A stretch of DNA of 64,000 nt. Origin: Brotonthovivens ammoniilytica. GTDB lineage: Bacteria; Bacillota; Clostridia; Lachnospirales; Lachnospiraceae. The stretch is taken from the NCBI RefSeq assembly GCF_025566885.1, contig NZ_JAOQJQ010000002.1, positions 372,001-436,000 of the forward strand, read 5' to 3'. Positions 51,642-59,828 of the stretch are shown here, piece after piece (the first letter of the stretch is position 1; each line of letters starts with the position of its first letter). The notes under the pieces are model-generated. The model was not told where the DNA came from, did no database searches, and saw only the letters and a list, made by a program, of their open reading frames with translations. Position numbers and translations under genes: made by a program.

Positions 51642-51881
51642 ATGAAAGCAAAGAAACACAGAGAAATGCCGGAGTTTGAAACAATCCAGGCTGCTATTGA
51701 AGGCGACGCCGAAGCAATCAATCAGATACTTTCCCATTTTCAGCCATTTATCAATAGTGAGTGCAAGAGAGAATATAAGGATGAATTTGGAAGAATCCAT
51801 TATGTGACCGATGAATATATGAAAAGGCGGCTGGAGACAAAGCTGATTACAAAAATTCTGGATTTTGAGATCCGGCTATAA
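51642..51881 (+). CDS. HTH-type conjugative transposon protein (Tn916 Orf8-like)
   Basis: 79 residues from ATG 51642, eight bases behind GGAGTGA; a GTG at 51630 is possible. The pattern FETIQAAIEGDAEAINQILSHFQPFINSECKREY...VTDEYMKRRLETKLITKILDFEI is the helix-turn-helix domain family paired with the sigma-like protein in Tn916-like elements. Probably works with the upstream factor. Confidence 0.8.
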   Translation: MKAKKHREMPEFETIQAAIEGDAEAINQILSHFQPFINSECKREYKDEFGRIHYVTDEYMKRRLETKLITKILDFEIRL

Positions 51882-52296
51882 CGAAAGGACAGGAATATTC
51901 CCTTTCTATTTCTGTCTTTGAAGACACTGTACCTTGATAATTGAATATTTTATCCTGCAGGACGTAAAGAAACAGTGGAGCTGGGCGGCAGATACGCCAG
52001 GATGATCCGGCTTCAATTTTTACTTTGTGACATCGTGTCGTAAAGTTCGTATATATAGACAGAGCAGAAGTTGAAGAAGGATAGGAGCGAAGAAATATCA
52101 TGCTGCGGGCAGAGCGTGGGAACTTTGCGGCGAGGATACTGTTTCTGATAATGACACTTCCGGAGAGGCTGCTCCGGTCTGAAAAGATGGTGAGATACCA
52201 ATGAGGCTGTTCCCCGACAGCCGCCTGCAGGATTTTTAGAAAAGTAATGGCAGTGAAGCTATATATGCTTACAAATACTTAAGGGAGAATGATGTA
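51882..52296. other. 415-base gene-free stretch before the excisionase gene
   Basis: No gene seen. ATCCTGCAGG near 51951 and its reverse complement CCTGCAGGAT near 52226 bracket the region, and a small hairpin GGCTGT-TCCCCG-ACAGCC lies near its right side. The composition is higher in G+C than the neighbouring genes, suggesting a structured RNA or regulatory leader. Confidence 0.45.
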
Positions 52297-52494
52297 ATGC
52301 AGAGGACACCTAAAAAATTAGAAAAAAAGAGATTGGTAAGATATAAAGAAGGTGCAGAGATGTACAGCATGGGAATGAATAAGTTTCAGGCGTTGGCGAA
52401 GGATGCCGGAGCCATTTTGAAAATAGACAGGATGGTATTAGTGGATTTGGATACATTCGATCAGTATCTGGAAACATTTCGTGTGAGAGAATAG
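52297..52494 (+). CDS. xis: Excisionase-like protein
   Basis: 65 residues, AAGGGAG before the ATG. Winged-helix type DNA-binding sequence: LVRYKEGAEMYSMGMNKFQALAKDAGAILKIDRMVLVDLDTFDQYLETFRV. This is the normal excisionase/DUF6462 pattern, placed one gene before the integrase. It bends the ends and favours excision. Confidence 0.8.
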   Translation: MQRTPKKLEKKRLVRYKEGAEMYSMGMNKFQALAKDAGAILKIDRMVLVDLDTFDQYLETFRVRE

Positions 52495-52503
52495 AGGAAA
52501 GAT

Positions 52504-52556
52504 TTTTCGTATAACAGAAAATAAGTGTTGACTTTTCGTTAAACAAAAAGTATAAT
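52504..52556 (+). promoter_or_regulatory. Promoter with twin operator of the RHH-integrase unit
   Basis: TTGACT (52528), a 17-base spacer and TATAAT (52551) form a near-consensus promoter. TTTTCGTATAACA at 52504 and TTTTCGTTAAACA at 52533 are direct repeats 29 bp apart, the second inside the promoter spacer. They are likely binding sites for the RHH protein encoded downstream. Confidence 0.75.
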
Positions 52557-52584
52557 AATTATGAAATGGATGGAGGTGTATGGA

Positions 52585-52764
52585 GTGGCTAGAACAGGAA
52601 GGCCAAGGTCAGACAATCCGAAAAACAGTTTAATCGGTTTGAAGCTGACAGAGGACGAAGCCACAAAACTTAGAGAGTATGCGTCCAAACATGGCATGAC
52701 CATAACAGAAGTGCTGCAAAGAGGGATCGACCTGCAATATCAAATGGAAGAGTCCTCAGAGTAG
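52585..52764 (+). CDS. Ribbon-helix-helix regulator next to integrase
   Basis: 59 residues from GTG 52585, six bases behind GGAGGTG; an upstream in-frame ATG at 52561 lies before that site. MARTGRPRSDNPKNSLIGLKLTEDEATKLREYASKHGMTITEVLQRGIDLQYQ is an Arc/CopG-like fold with basic arm. It probably represses its own promoter and so limits integrase. Confidence 0.75.
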   Translation: MARTGRPRSDNPKNSLIGLKLTEDEATKLREYASKHGMTITEVLQRGIDLQYQMEESSE

Positions 52765-52801
52765 CTAATGCGAAAACTCTTTCCTTGTGAAAGGAGCTAA
52801 A

Positions 52802-54043
52802 ATGGCGCAATCAAGGAAAGATAACAAAGGGAGGGTTTTAAGAAAAGGCGAAACTCAGCGTAGATGTGATGGAAAATATGTATATACTTACACCGATCCG
52901 GAGGGACGGCGAAAGAGTATTTATTCCAAAGACATTAAAACGCTGCGGGAGCGGGAAGAACAACTGATTAAAGACCAATTAGACGGATTGGATACATATG
53001 TTGCCGGAAGCGCTACAATCAATTTTGTCTTTGACAGATATATCTCTACGAAAGCAGAGCTTAGAGATACAACGATGACAAACTATAAATATATGTATAA
53101 TCGTTTTGTCAGGGACGGCTTTGGGAAAAAGAAGATTGCCGGGGTAAAATTTTCAGATGTTCTGCATTTTTATCAGCATTTAATAAAAGACAAGGCAATG
53201 CAGATTAATACACTGGAGACAATTCATACGGTACTTCATCCGACCTTTCAGTTAGCGCTGCGGGATAATATTATACGGAAAAATCCCAGCGATGGTGTTA
53301 TGGCACAGATAAAAAAACTGCCTGGAAAAAATCACGGTGTTCGCCATGCTTTGACGTTGGAGCAACAACGAGCCTTTATCCGATATATAGAGGACAATCC
53401 GAAGTTTGACCGCTGGCTGAGTATTTTTAAGTTTTTACTTGGAACAGGATGCCGGATCGGGGAAGCTATCGGTATCAGATGGGAAGATGTAGATTTTGAG
53501 AAACGGTTGATCAACATCAATCACAGCTTAGTTTATTACAGCAGAGACTACAAAGAACATCCCATGTGTACGTTTTCTATATCTCTACCCAAAACAGAAG
53601 CAGGAATACGCATTATTCCCATGATGGATGCTGTTTACGAAGCACTGCAGAAAGAGTGGAATGAGCAGCAGGAAAACGGATTTAATGAAACGGAAATTGA
53701 CGGTATGAAAGGCTTTATTTTTATGAACCGCTTTGGAAACGTACATAATCCGCAGGCAATCAACCGGGCTATCAAGCGTATTTATGAATCGTACAATGCA
53801 GAAGAAGTGGTAAAGGCAGCAAGAGAACACAGAGAGCCGCTTTTGATACCACATTTCTCATGCCATCATTTGAGGCATACCTTTTGCTCAAGGTTTTGTG
53901 AGAATGAAACAAATTTAAAGGTGATTCAGTCTATCATGGGCCATGCGAATATAGAGACTACGCTGGATATTTATGCAGAAGTCACCGAAACAAAGAAACA
54001 CGAAGCAATCGAAAAGTTAGCACATAAGATAGACGTATTTTAG
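52802..54043 (+). CDS. int: Tyrosine recombinase/integrase (Tn916 Int-like)
   Basis: 413 residues from ATG 52802, six bases behind AAGGAG. N-terminal arm-binding part (KGRVLRKGETQRRCDGKYVYTYTDPEGRRKSIYSKDIKTLREREEQL), core-binding SAM-like part, then the catalytic domain with GTGCRIGEAIGIRW (Arg I), HHLRHTFCSRFC (His-x-x-Arg) and MGHANIETTLDIYAEV (His and nucleophile Tyr). It integrates and excises the element. Located at the right end, as expected. Confidence 0.95.
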   Translation: MAQSRKDNKGRVLRKGETQRRCDGKYVYTYTDPEGRRKSIYSKDIKTLREREEQLIKDQLDGLDTYVAGSATINFVFDRYISTKAELRDTTMTNYKYMYNRFVRDGFGKKKIAGVKFSDVLHFYQHLIKDKAMQINTLETIHTVLHPTFQLALRDNIIRKNPSDGVMAQIKKLPGKNHGVRHALTLEQQRAFIRYIEDNPKFDRWLSIFKFLLGTGCRIGEAIGIRWEDVDFEKRLININHSLVYYSRDYKEHPMCTFSISLPKTEAGIRIIPMMDAVYEALQKEWNEQQENGFNETEIDGMKGFIFMNRFGNVHNPQAINRAIKRIYESYNAEEVVKAAREHREPLLIPHFSCHHLRHTFCSRFCENETNLKVIQSIMGHANIETTLDIYAEVTETKKHEAIEKLAHKIDVF

Positions 54044-54385
54044 GAAAGAGTCTTTTACAGTGCTAAAGAGAGTACGACAAATTATGTGCTGTACGACAAG
54101 AGTACGACAATTTCGAGAGCCTTAATCAGTTTTAAAGGTTTATAGGATAACTGATAACAGACTGTAAAGTGTTTTAATAAGGGATAATAAATTCTAACGG
54201 ATGTATGAGGTTAGAAATCCCCACAATGAAGTCCTTACCGAACGACAAGTAAGAAAAAGCCAGTGTTTATGCGGGTTTCGGGACTTTCCAAACTGAATAA
54301 ATTTACCTCTTTACACCAAATTTACACCAATCGGTGCTAAAAACGGTGCAGAGACTAAAAAATCGCATAATTTTGAGTTTCACAC
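54044..54385. other. Right end of the ICE with probable Int arm sites and attachment region
   Basis: Gene-free. GTACGACAA occurs at 54072, 54091 and 54102, all in one direction, like Int arm-type sites, with a related copy ending CGACAAGTA near 54243. Downstream, TTTACACCAA is repeated at 54310 and 54321, and CGGTGC at 54332 and 54344. The crossover site should be between the arm repeats and the terminator, but the left end of the element is outside the window so it cannot be fixed. Confidence 0.5.
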
Positions 54386-54425
54386 AGCTCCTGAGAAGCT
54401 ACATCTTCTCAGGAGCTTCTTTCAT
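54386..54425 (+). terminator. Terminator at the ICE right border
   Basis: A perfect 13-bp stem AGCTCCTGAGAAG / CTTCTCAGGAGCT (54386-54417, CTACAT loop) followed by TCTTTCATTT. The next 100 bases to the zinc-ribbon gene contain only a TATAAT at 54480. Confidence 0.85.
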
Positions 54426-54517
54426 TTCTCATAGTTTTCGGACTACATCGCAAACTACACCAATTCTGTTTTTCTCAATATAATGAGGATAATCAAAGAG
54501 GAAGGGGTGGTTATACT

Positions 54518-55909
54518 ATGAGCAACAGTTTAGCAAGCGTTCACCCGGAGCTAATTCCTGAATGGTCAGAGAGGAATTTACCGCTGACGCCGGATAAGAT
54601 AACCTTCGGTTCAAATAAAAGAGTGTGGTGGAAAGGTGCTTGCGGACACGAATGGGAAACGAGCGTTAAAGCTCGTTCAAAGGGCGAGAAATGCCCGATA
54701 TGCTCAGGAGCGAGAGTAATAGAGGGTATCAATGATTTAGCCACATTGAAGCCCCTGTTAGCTCAGGAGTGGTCTGAAAAGAACAAATTAAAGCCAACCG
54801 AGATATCTGTCGCTTCTCATAAGAAGATTATTTGGAAATGCAAACACGGACACGAATGGGAAGCAAGCGTTAAAAGCAGAACGATAAACGGCACAGGCTG
54901 TCCATACTGCTCACACAATAAAGTCCTTGCCGGATTCAATGACCTTGCTTCACAGTATCCCGATATTGCTGCTGAATGGTCTGACAGAAATCTTCCGTTG
55001 CTACCTACAATGGTGACAGCCTTTGCAAACAGTAAGGCTTGGTGGAAATGCAAAGATTGCGGAAACGAGTGGCACACTCTTATTTCAACCCGTGCCGATG
55101 GGAGCAGATGTCCGTATTGCAGCGGATATACATTGCTCAAAGGATTTAATGACTTGGCGACTACGCACCCTGAACTTGCGGCTGAGTGGTCAGAAAGAAA
55201 TTATCCCCTAATGCCTGATGAGGTAAACGCAAAATCAAGACACAATGTTTGGTGGAAGTGTAAGACCTGTGGCAATGAGTGGAAGTCCGTTATCAATGCT
55301 CGTGTAAAAGGAACAGTATGCCCGGTTTGTGCGGACAGGGCGGTTCTTGCAGGATACAATGATTTAGCCACAACTGACAGGAGACTGCTTGCTGAATGGG
55401 ATTACGAAACAAACTCTCTGCTCCCGACACAAGTGTCAAGAAGGTCGATGAAAAGTGTGTGGTGGAAATGTTCACTGGGACACTCTTGGAAAGCAAAAAT
55501 CAGCGATAGAACAATTATCGGAGAAAAATGCACTGTGTGCGAAAAAGAATATCGCTCCGTATTCCCCGGCTTGGCGGTCGCCTATTACGCCAATCAAAAA
55601 GGATTAAAGGTACAGCTCGGTTCAGATAAACTATTAGGAATACCACTTGAAACCTACATTCCGTCAGAAAAGCTGGCGATAGAATTTACGAACGGCTCAG
55701 AACATATGGAGGTTCTCAAAAGCCATCTATGCAAGCAGCGAAATATAAAACTTGTAAAACTCCCTTTTAAGACAACCGAAACGGAAGCGGAGTATGCCGA
55801 TAGAGTAAAAGCAGTTTTCAAAAGCGTACATATCTTTATTTATTCTGATGTCGAAGCAGATGTTTCGGTAATCAGAGCAAAATTCAATGAATGGAGGAAG
55901 CGACTGTGA
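54518..55909 (+). CDS. Five-repeat zinc-ribbon protein with nuclease-like C-terminal domain
   Basis: 463 residues, GAGGAAGGGGTGG upstream. Five tandem units of about 68 residues share NDLA..., (E/D)WS(E/D)RN..., WWKC...G(H/N)EW and CP.C, each giving a CxxC/CxxH treble-clef zinc site. The tail (about 350-463) reads FPGLAVAYYANQKGLKVQLG...LETYIPSEKLAIEF...KSHLCKQRNIKLVKLPF. This resembles PD-(D/E)xK/Vsr-type nucleases, though the first acid is Glu instead of Asp. It may read or cut DNA, possibly a defence enzyme; the activity is inference. The stop overlaps the next start (GTGA). Confidence 0.75.
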   Translation: MSNSLASVHPELIPEWSERNLPLTPDKITFGSNKRVWWKGACGHEWETSVKARSKGEKCPICSGARVIEGINDLATLKPLLAQEWSEKNKLKPTEISVASHKKIIWKCKHGHEWEASVKSRTINGTGCPYCSHNKVLAGFNDLASQYPDIAAEWSDRNLPLLPTMVTAFANSKAWWKCKDCGNEWHTLISTRADGSRCPYCSGYTLLKGFNDLATTHPELAAEWSERNYPLMPDEVNAKSRHNVWWKCKTCGNEWKSVINARVKGTVCPVCADRAVLAGYNDLATTDRRLLAEWDYETNSLLPTQVSRRSMKSVWWKCSLGHSWKAKISDRTIIGEKCTVCEKEYRSVFPGLAVAYYANQKGLKVQLGSDKLLGIPLETYIPSEKLAIEFTNGSEHMEVLKSHLCKQRNIKLVKLPFKTTETEAEYADRVKAVFKSVHIFIYSDVEADVSVIRAKFNEWRKRL

Positions 55910-56085
55910 GAGAAGAAAAGTTCCATATCTATCTTAATGATGACGAATACAGCAGAGTGATACAATCACTTATCCGTTTGAAGAACAGCCTGATAGCACA
56001 AGGCAGATACACCGACGGAGTTGACGATGTTCTCTGCAAGGTGCTTTCAGCCAAGAAAAGAAAGGTCAAAATCAAATATTTCTAA
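55906..56085 (+). CDS. Small protein coupled to the zinc-ribbon gene
   Basis: 59 residues from GTG 55906, behind GGAGGAAG, overlapping the upstream stop. Reads MREEKFHIYLNDDEYSRVIQSLIRLKNSLIAQGRYTDGVDDVLCKVLSAKKRKVKIKYF. The beginning (strand then helix) looks RHH-like; the end is basic. Not recognised. Possibly a partner or antitoxin-like control of the nuclease-like protein. Confidence 0.6.
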   Translation: MREEKFHIYLNDDEYSRVIQSLIRLKNSLIAQGRYTDGVDDVLCKVLSAKKRKVKIKYF

Positions 56086-56093
56086 ACACAAAA

Positions 56094-56130
56094 AGAGACC
56101 GCCTACACGACGTAAGCGGTCTTTGCTAAT
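56094..56130. terminator. Terminator between convergent genes
   Basis: AGACCGC (56096) / GCGGTCT (56116) with an inner TAC/GTA pair; A and T runs lie on both sides, so it may serve both directions. Confidence 0.65.
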
Positions 56131-56164
56131 TTTAGAGTAAATCCGACAAACTGAAATTTCACTC

Positions 56165-57340
56165 TTATTTTGATAATAGCTTTTTATACGAATTATCAAC
56201 ACATATCGCTCCAAAAGGTGCTGTTATTAAAATAGATATTACCGCAACCGTAAGGACAATCTCTCCACAAGACAGCCCCATCGCAAGCGGTACCGTTCCA
56301 AGCGCTGCCTGAACTGTTGCCTTTGGTGTATATGCAACCATACAGAATAGACGCTCTTTTTTATTTAGCTTTGTTTTGACAAGCGATACTGCTACTCCCA
56401 TCATCCTAAATACCAACGCCAAAATTACTAACAAAATCACTACAACACCTGCCGCTAATGCATACTTCAAATCAACCGCAATCCCAACCAATACAAATAG
56501 GAATATTTCTGCTCCAAGCCAAAGCTTATTATATTTTACGGATAGACGCTTTGCCAACACATCATATTTTTGATTGATGATAATGCCCATACTCATTATT
56601 GCCAACAGCCCTGAAACCGGCACAATACCTTCCAGTCTATTTTGCAATTCAAGCAGTAGAAATGAAACACTTAGAATGATAAGCACCTTTACGGAATCAC
56701 GTATGTGAAATCTTCTAAAAAACCATACAAGAATAGTTCCTACTGCTCCGCCTAAAAGAACTCCCAGCAAAATAGATGTCGGTATCTGTATGAAACTTAT
56801 TGCAGATACTTCCCCTGTTGAAGCTAAAGTAGTAAGTGCGGTAAACACTACAATCACAAACACATCATCCACAGATGCTCCCGCCAAAATTAACTGTGGA
56901 ATACTCTTGTCCGTACCATATCCATCCTCTATCAGTTTTATCATTCTTGGAACAACCACCGCAGGAGATACCGCAGCTATGACACTTCCTATGATTGCTG
57001 CATCCAGAATAGATACACCTAATAATAACGGTGCGAAAATTATTGTTCCCATCATTTCAATACATGCCGGTACAAAACACATTAGAATTGCCGGACGACC
57101 TACCTTTTTCAAATCAGAAAAATTTAAAGACAAGCCAGCTCTTGTCAGAATAATAACTAATGCAATCTGTCTCAAATCTCCTGATATAGTAAGTATCGAG
57201 TCATCTACTAAATTCAAACAATGTGGACTTAATACAATTCCCACGATAATCATTCCCAGCAAGCTTGGTAATTTCATTTTTGAAAATATCCATCCCACCA
57301 GTAACCCGAACAACAAAATAATAGCAATACTCGTTAACAT
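56165..57340 (-). CDS. Cation/proton antiporter (CPA family), probably fluoride-responsive
   Basis: 391 residues, AAGGAGG before the ATG. About 11-12 membrane helices; the family core includes ALVIILTRAGLSLNF, IAAVSPAVVVPRMIKLIEDG and GASVDDVFVIVVFTAL, the last carrying the Asp pair (VDD) expected in ion-binding helices of CPA antiporters. The 5' leader holds a fluoride-type riboswitch, and CPA-type antiporters are among the genes known under such switches. I therefore predict a role in fluoride tolerance or ion balance under fluoride. Na+/H+ exchange remains the alternative. Confidence 0.85.
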   Translation of the reverse strand: MLTSIAIILLFGLLVGWIFSKMKLPSLLGMIIVGIVLSPHCLNLVDDSILTISGDLRQIALVIILTRAGLSLNFSDLKKVGRPAILMCFVPACIEMMGTIIFAPLLLGVSILDAAIIGSVIAAVSPAVVVPRMIKLIEDGYGTDKSIPQLILAGASVDDVFVIVVFTALTTLASTGEVSAISFIQIPTSILLGVLLGGAVGTILVWFFRRFHIRDSVKVLIILSVSFLLLELQNRLEGIVPVSGLLAIMSMGIIINQKYDVLAKRLSVKYNKLWLGAEIFLFVLVGIAVDLKYALAAGVVVILLVILALVFRMMGVAVSLVKTKLNKKERLFCMVAYTPKATVQAALGTVPLAMGLSCGEIVLTVAVISILITAPFGAICVDNSYKKLLSK

Positions 57341-57366
57341 ATAATCCTCCTTATACCACAGGAACT

Positions 57367-57411
57367 AAAAAAGCTGACAGTTTCTGCGTGGTTTTCGCAG
57401 AAGCCATCAGC
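57367..57411 (-). terminator. Riboswitch expression-platform terminator
   Basis: On the minus strand the 16-base arm at 57411-57396 pairs with 57388-57373 (one GGC/CTG mismatch region), loop of seven, then six T residues. The 5' arm is also the 3' part of the aptamer, so ligand binding and termination exclude one another. Confidence 0.8.
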
Positions 57412-57460
57412 ATAATTGCGGTTTAGGGGTTATTACCCATGGGAGCGCCTCATTCCCAAT
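57396..57460 (-). promoter_or_regulatory. Fluoride (crcB-motif) riboswitch aptamer
   Basis: Read on the minus strand: GGGAATGAGGCGCTCCC, a short GGGT...ACCC hairpin, TAAACCGC, then GCTGATGGCTTCTGC. The GG-ATGAGGC-CCC start and the GCTGATGGC(C/T)TCT end are the conserved parts of the fluoride riboswitch (compare the Thermotoga aptamer, recalled from the literature). It sits between a promoter and the antiporter start. In the OFF state the downstream terminator forms. Confidence 0.82.
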
Positions 57461-57466
57461 GTTGAT

Positions 57467-57495
57467 ATTATAATATTTTTTCTTCTCTTTCGCAA
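57467..57495 (-). promoter_or_regulatory. Promoter of the riboswitch-antiporter unit
   Basis: Minus strand TTGCGA (57495-57490), 17 bases, TATAAT (57472-57467). Transcription would start about 7 bases further, at the 5' edge of the aptamer. Confidence 0.72.
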
Positions 57496-57558
57496 CAGAA
57501 AATTCAAATTTTTCTTTTGATTAACTCTTATTATACACCAAAAATATGAATATTTCTA

Positions 57559-57606
57559 CCCGCCGTCTATTGACCTCAATTACGAGGGAAATAGGCGGCT
57601 TTTTTG
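57559..57606. terminator. Terminator left of the parA leader
   Basis: CCGCCGTCTATT pairs with AATAGGCGGC (GT bulge), inner CCTC/GAGG, then TTTTTTG. It separates the antiporter promoter from the second element. Confidence 0.7.
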
Positions 57607-58102
57607 TTTCTAAAAAATATTTTCAAGAAATTTTTGAAAAATGGGTGATTTTGGGTGTGCATTTTGACCCCCTTTGTCCAAATGAGTGAAGGGGTTAATT
57701 CCGAACCACAAAAAGGTCAGCCCTTTCACTTGTATTTTGACAACTGAATAAATCATTCACTAAGACTTTAATTCTGATGATTTTAGCCACCTTATCGGGT
57801 ACGCCGTGACTTCTGCATTGCAGAACAGCGAGAACTCCCGGTATAAGTAATAGGTTGCCCCTGTTACGGCGATGACAGTCAGAAGGATAATGATACTTCT
57901 CTACGGAGCTGGCGGAGTACCCGGCAGAGGTGAAATTCCTATGATACAGATTAGCAGTCTGTTCCTTAGTGACTTCCCGTGAGCTTATTGCTCGGCAAGG
58001 GGTGTTGAGAACAAATATTGCCCGACCGGTTAGGAAATGAGCCGGTCAAGTACATAGCCATACTGCGATGGCTATGAATTTTACGAAAGGAGGACGCACA
58101 AA
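57607..58102 (+). ncRNA. Structured leader region upstream of parA (candidate RNA)
   Basis: About 495 bases without a gene. Hairpins: TTCTGC-ATT-GCAGAA near 57809, GACCGG...CCGGTC (58024-58047) and CATAGCCAT-ACTGCG-ATGGCTATG (58053-58076, perfect 9-bp stem), the last ending just before the parA ribosome site. The middle part is G+C-richer and lacks long frames. It may be a transcribed regulatory RNA, a centromere-like site (parS) or an element end. No known RNA family was recognised. Confidence 0.45.
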
Positions 58103-58927
58103 GTGTCGAACTGCAAAACGATTGCGATATGCAATCAAAAAGGCGGAGTTGGAAAGACGACCACTACGGTAAACCTCGGCGTCGGTCTTGCAATGCAGGG
58201 AAAGAAAGTGCTGCTCATAGACGCAGACCCACAGGGCGACTTAACCACTTGTCTCGGTTGGCAGGATACAGACAACTTGGGTATCACGCTTGCAACGAAA
58301 CTCACAGATGTCTTAAACGAAACGATGAATGACCCTACGGTCGGTATTCTGCACCACGACGAGGGTGTAGACCTTGTTCCGGCAAACCTTGAGCTTTCTG
58401 CAATGGAATTTAACCTTGTCAACGCAATGAGCAGAGAGACGGCATTGAGAAATTATCTCAGCGAAGTGAAGGACAAATATGACTATATCCTTATAGATTG
58501 TATGCCTTCCCTCGGAATGGTAACAATCAATGCTCTATCTGCGGCAGACAGCGTTATTATTCCCGTTCAGGCTCAGTATTTACCGGCTAAAGGAATGACG
58601 CAGCTTGTTCAGACCATTTCACGAGTTAAGAAGCGTATCAATCCGAACTTGAAGATTGACGGTATGCTTCTCACTTTGGTGGATAGCCGTACCAACCTCG
58701 CCAAAAGCACGGTAGAAGCTCTGAGAGAGAACTTCGGTAATCAAATTAAGATGTATCGAACATATATCCCGATTGCCGTAAAAGCCGCAGAGACTTCTTC
58801 CAAAGGCAAGAGCATTTTTGCCTATGAACCCAACAGTACGGTGTCAAAGGCGTACACCGAATTTACAAAGGAGGTGTTAGCCGATGGCAGGAAGAAAGAG
58901 CGACTTCACTCTCACGAAGCTCGATGA
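58103..58927 (+). CDS. parA: ParA-family partition ATPase
   Basis: 274 residues from GTG 58103, behind GAAAGGAGGAC. Deviant Walker A QKGGVGKTTTTVNLG at about 11-25, LLIDADPQGDLTTCL, and YDYILIDCMPSLGMVTINAL. With ParB it segregates the excised circular form of the element. It overlaps parB by 44 bases. First gene of the second element in the window, by the gene order known for Tn1549-like ICEs. Confidence 0.93.
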   Translation: MSNCKTIAICNQKGGVGKTTTTVNLGVGLAMQGKKVLLIDADPQGDLTTCLGWQDTDNLGITLATKLTDVLNETMNDPTVGILHHDEGVDLVPANLELSAMEFNLVNAMSRETALRNYLSEVKDKYDYILIDCMPSLGMVTINALSAADSVIIPVQAQYLPAKGMTQLVQTISRVKKRINPNLKIDGMLLTLVDSRTNLAKSTVEALRENFGNQIKMYRTYIPIAVKAAETSSKGKSIFAYEPNSTVSKAYTEFTKEVLADGRKKERLHSHEAR

Positions 58928-59828
58928 CTTATTCTCAACGCAGGAACAGAGAGATGAAGAAAAGCTTTCAAAAATCCGAGATATTCCCTTGACTGAGATT
59001 GACGATTTCCCCGACCACCCTTTTAAGGTGCGTGATGACGAGGATATGGCACAGCTCATTGAGAGTATTAAGGAACGAGGGGTAATCACTCCGGCGACGG
59101 TAAGGCAGAAAGAGGACGGCAGATACGAACTCATATCGGGACACAGACGAAAGCGAGCCTGTGAGCTTGCCGGGTTTGATACTCTCCGTTGTGAGGTCGT
59201 TGAACTGAACCGAGACGAAGCCACGATTTTAATGGTTGAGAGCAACTACCAAAGGTCGCAAATACTTCCCTCAGAAAAAGCCTATGCCTACAAAATGCGT
59301 TTGGAGGCATTGAGCAGACAAGGCAAAAGAACAGACCTAACTTCCGACCCAGTGGGTTGGAAGTCAAGCGGAAAAGAAACAGCACAACTAATTGGAGAGC
59401 AGTCGGGTGACAGTCAAACCCAAGTTCGCAGATATATTCGCCTTACAAACCTTGTTCCCGAACTTTTGGAATATGTTGATGAGGGGCGAATTAAAATGCG
59501 ACCGGCGGTTGAACTGTCTTTTCTCGATGAGGACAGTCAGCGTGATGTGGTTGACGAAATTGACCTGAACGACGCAACCCCATCCCACGACCAAACAATC
59601 CGTATGCGAAAGTTCTTTGAGGAGGGCAAGCTCACAACCGAAGCAATCCAAGCGATTATGTCGGAGGAAAAGCCAAACCAAAGGGAGAAAATTGTTTTGA
59701 GGGGCGACAGAGTTCGACAGCTTATCCCGAAGAACATTCCCATAAGCCAAACGGAGGATTTTGTGTGCAAGGCATTGGAGCATTACAACAAGTTTCTGCG
59801 AAGCAGAGCCGACCGTGACAGCCGATAG
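58884..59828 (+). CDS. parB: ParB-family DNA-binding protein
   Basis: 314 residues, AAAGGAGGTG before the ATG inside parA. ParB/Srx nuclease-like domain with ITPATVRQKEDGRYELISGHRRKRACELAG, then MVESNYQRSQILPSEKAYAYKMRLEAL and an HTH (DSQTQVRRYIRLTNLVPELLEYVDEGRI). It loads at parS and works with ParA. No parS was identified by eye. Confidence 0.92.
   Translation: MAGRKSDFTLTKLDDLFSTQEQRDEEKLSKIRDIPLTEIDDFPDHPFKVRDDEDMAQLIESIKERGVITPATVRQKEDGRYELISGHRRKRACELAGFDTLRCEVVELNRDEATILMVESNYQRSQILPSEKAYAYKMRLEALSRQGKRTDLTSDPVGWKSSGKETAQLIGEQSGDSQTQVRRYIRLTNLVPELLEYVDEGRIKMRPAVELSFLDEDSQRDVVDEIDLNDATPSHDQTIRMRKFFEEGKLTTEAIQAIMSEEKPNQREKIVLRGDRVRQLIPKNIPISQTEDFVCKALEHYNKFLRSRADRDSR

Noticed and set aside
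54044..54110. GTACGACAA repeats as a CRISPR array
   Set aside because: Only three 9-base copies with unequal spacing, no spacers and no cas genes; Int arm sites are more likely.
56790..57344. 184-residue plus-strand frame opposite the antiporter
   Set aside because: Ile/Thr/Asn-rich shadow of the membrane protein gene, which has its own promoter, riboswitch and ribosome site.
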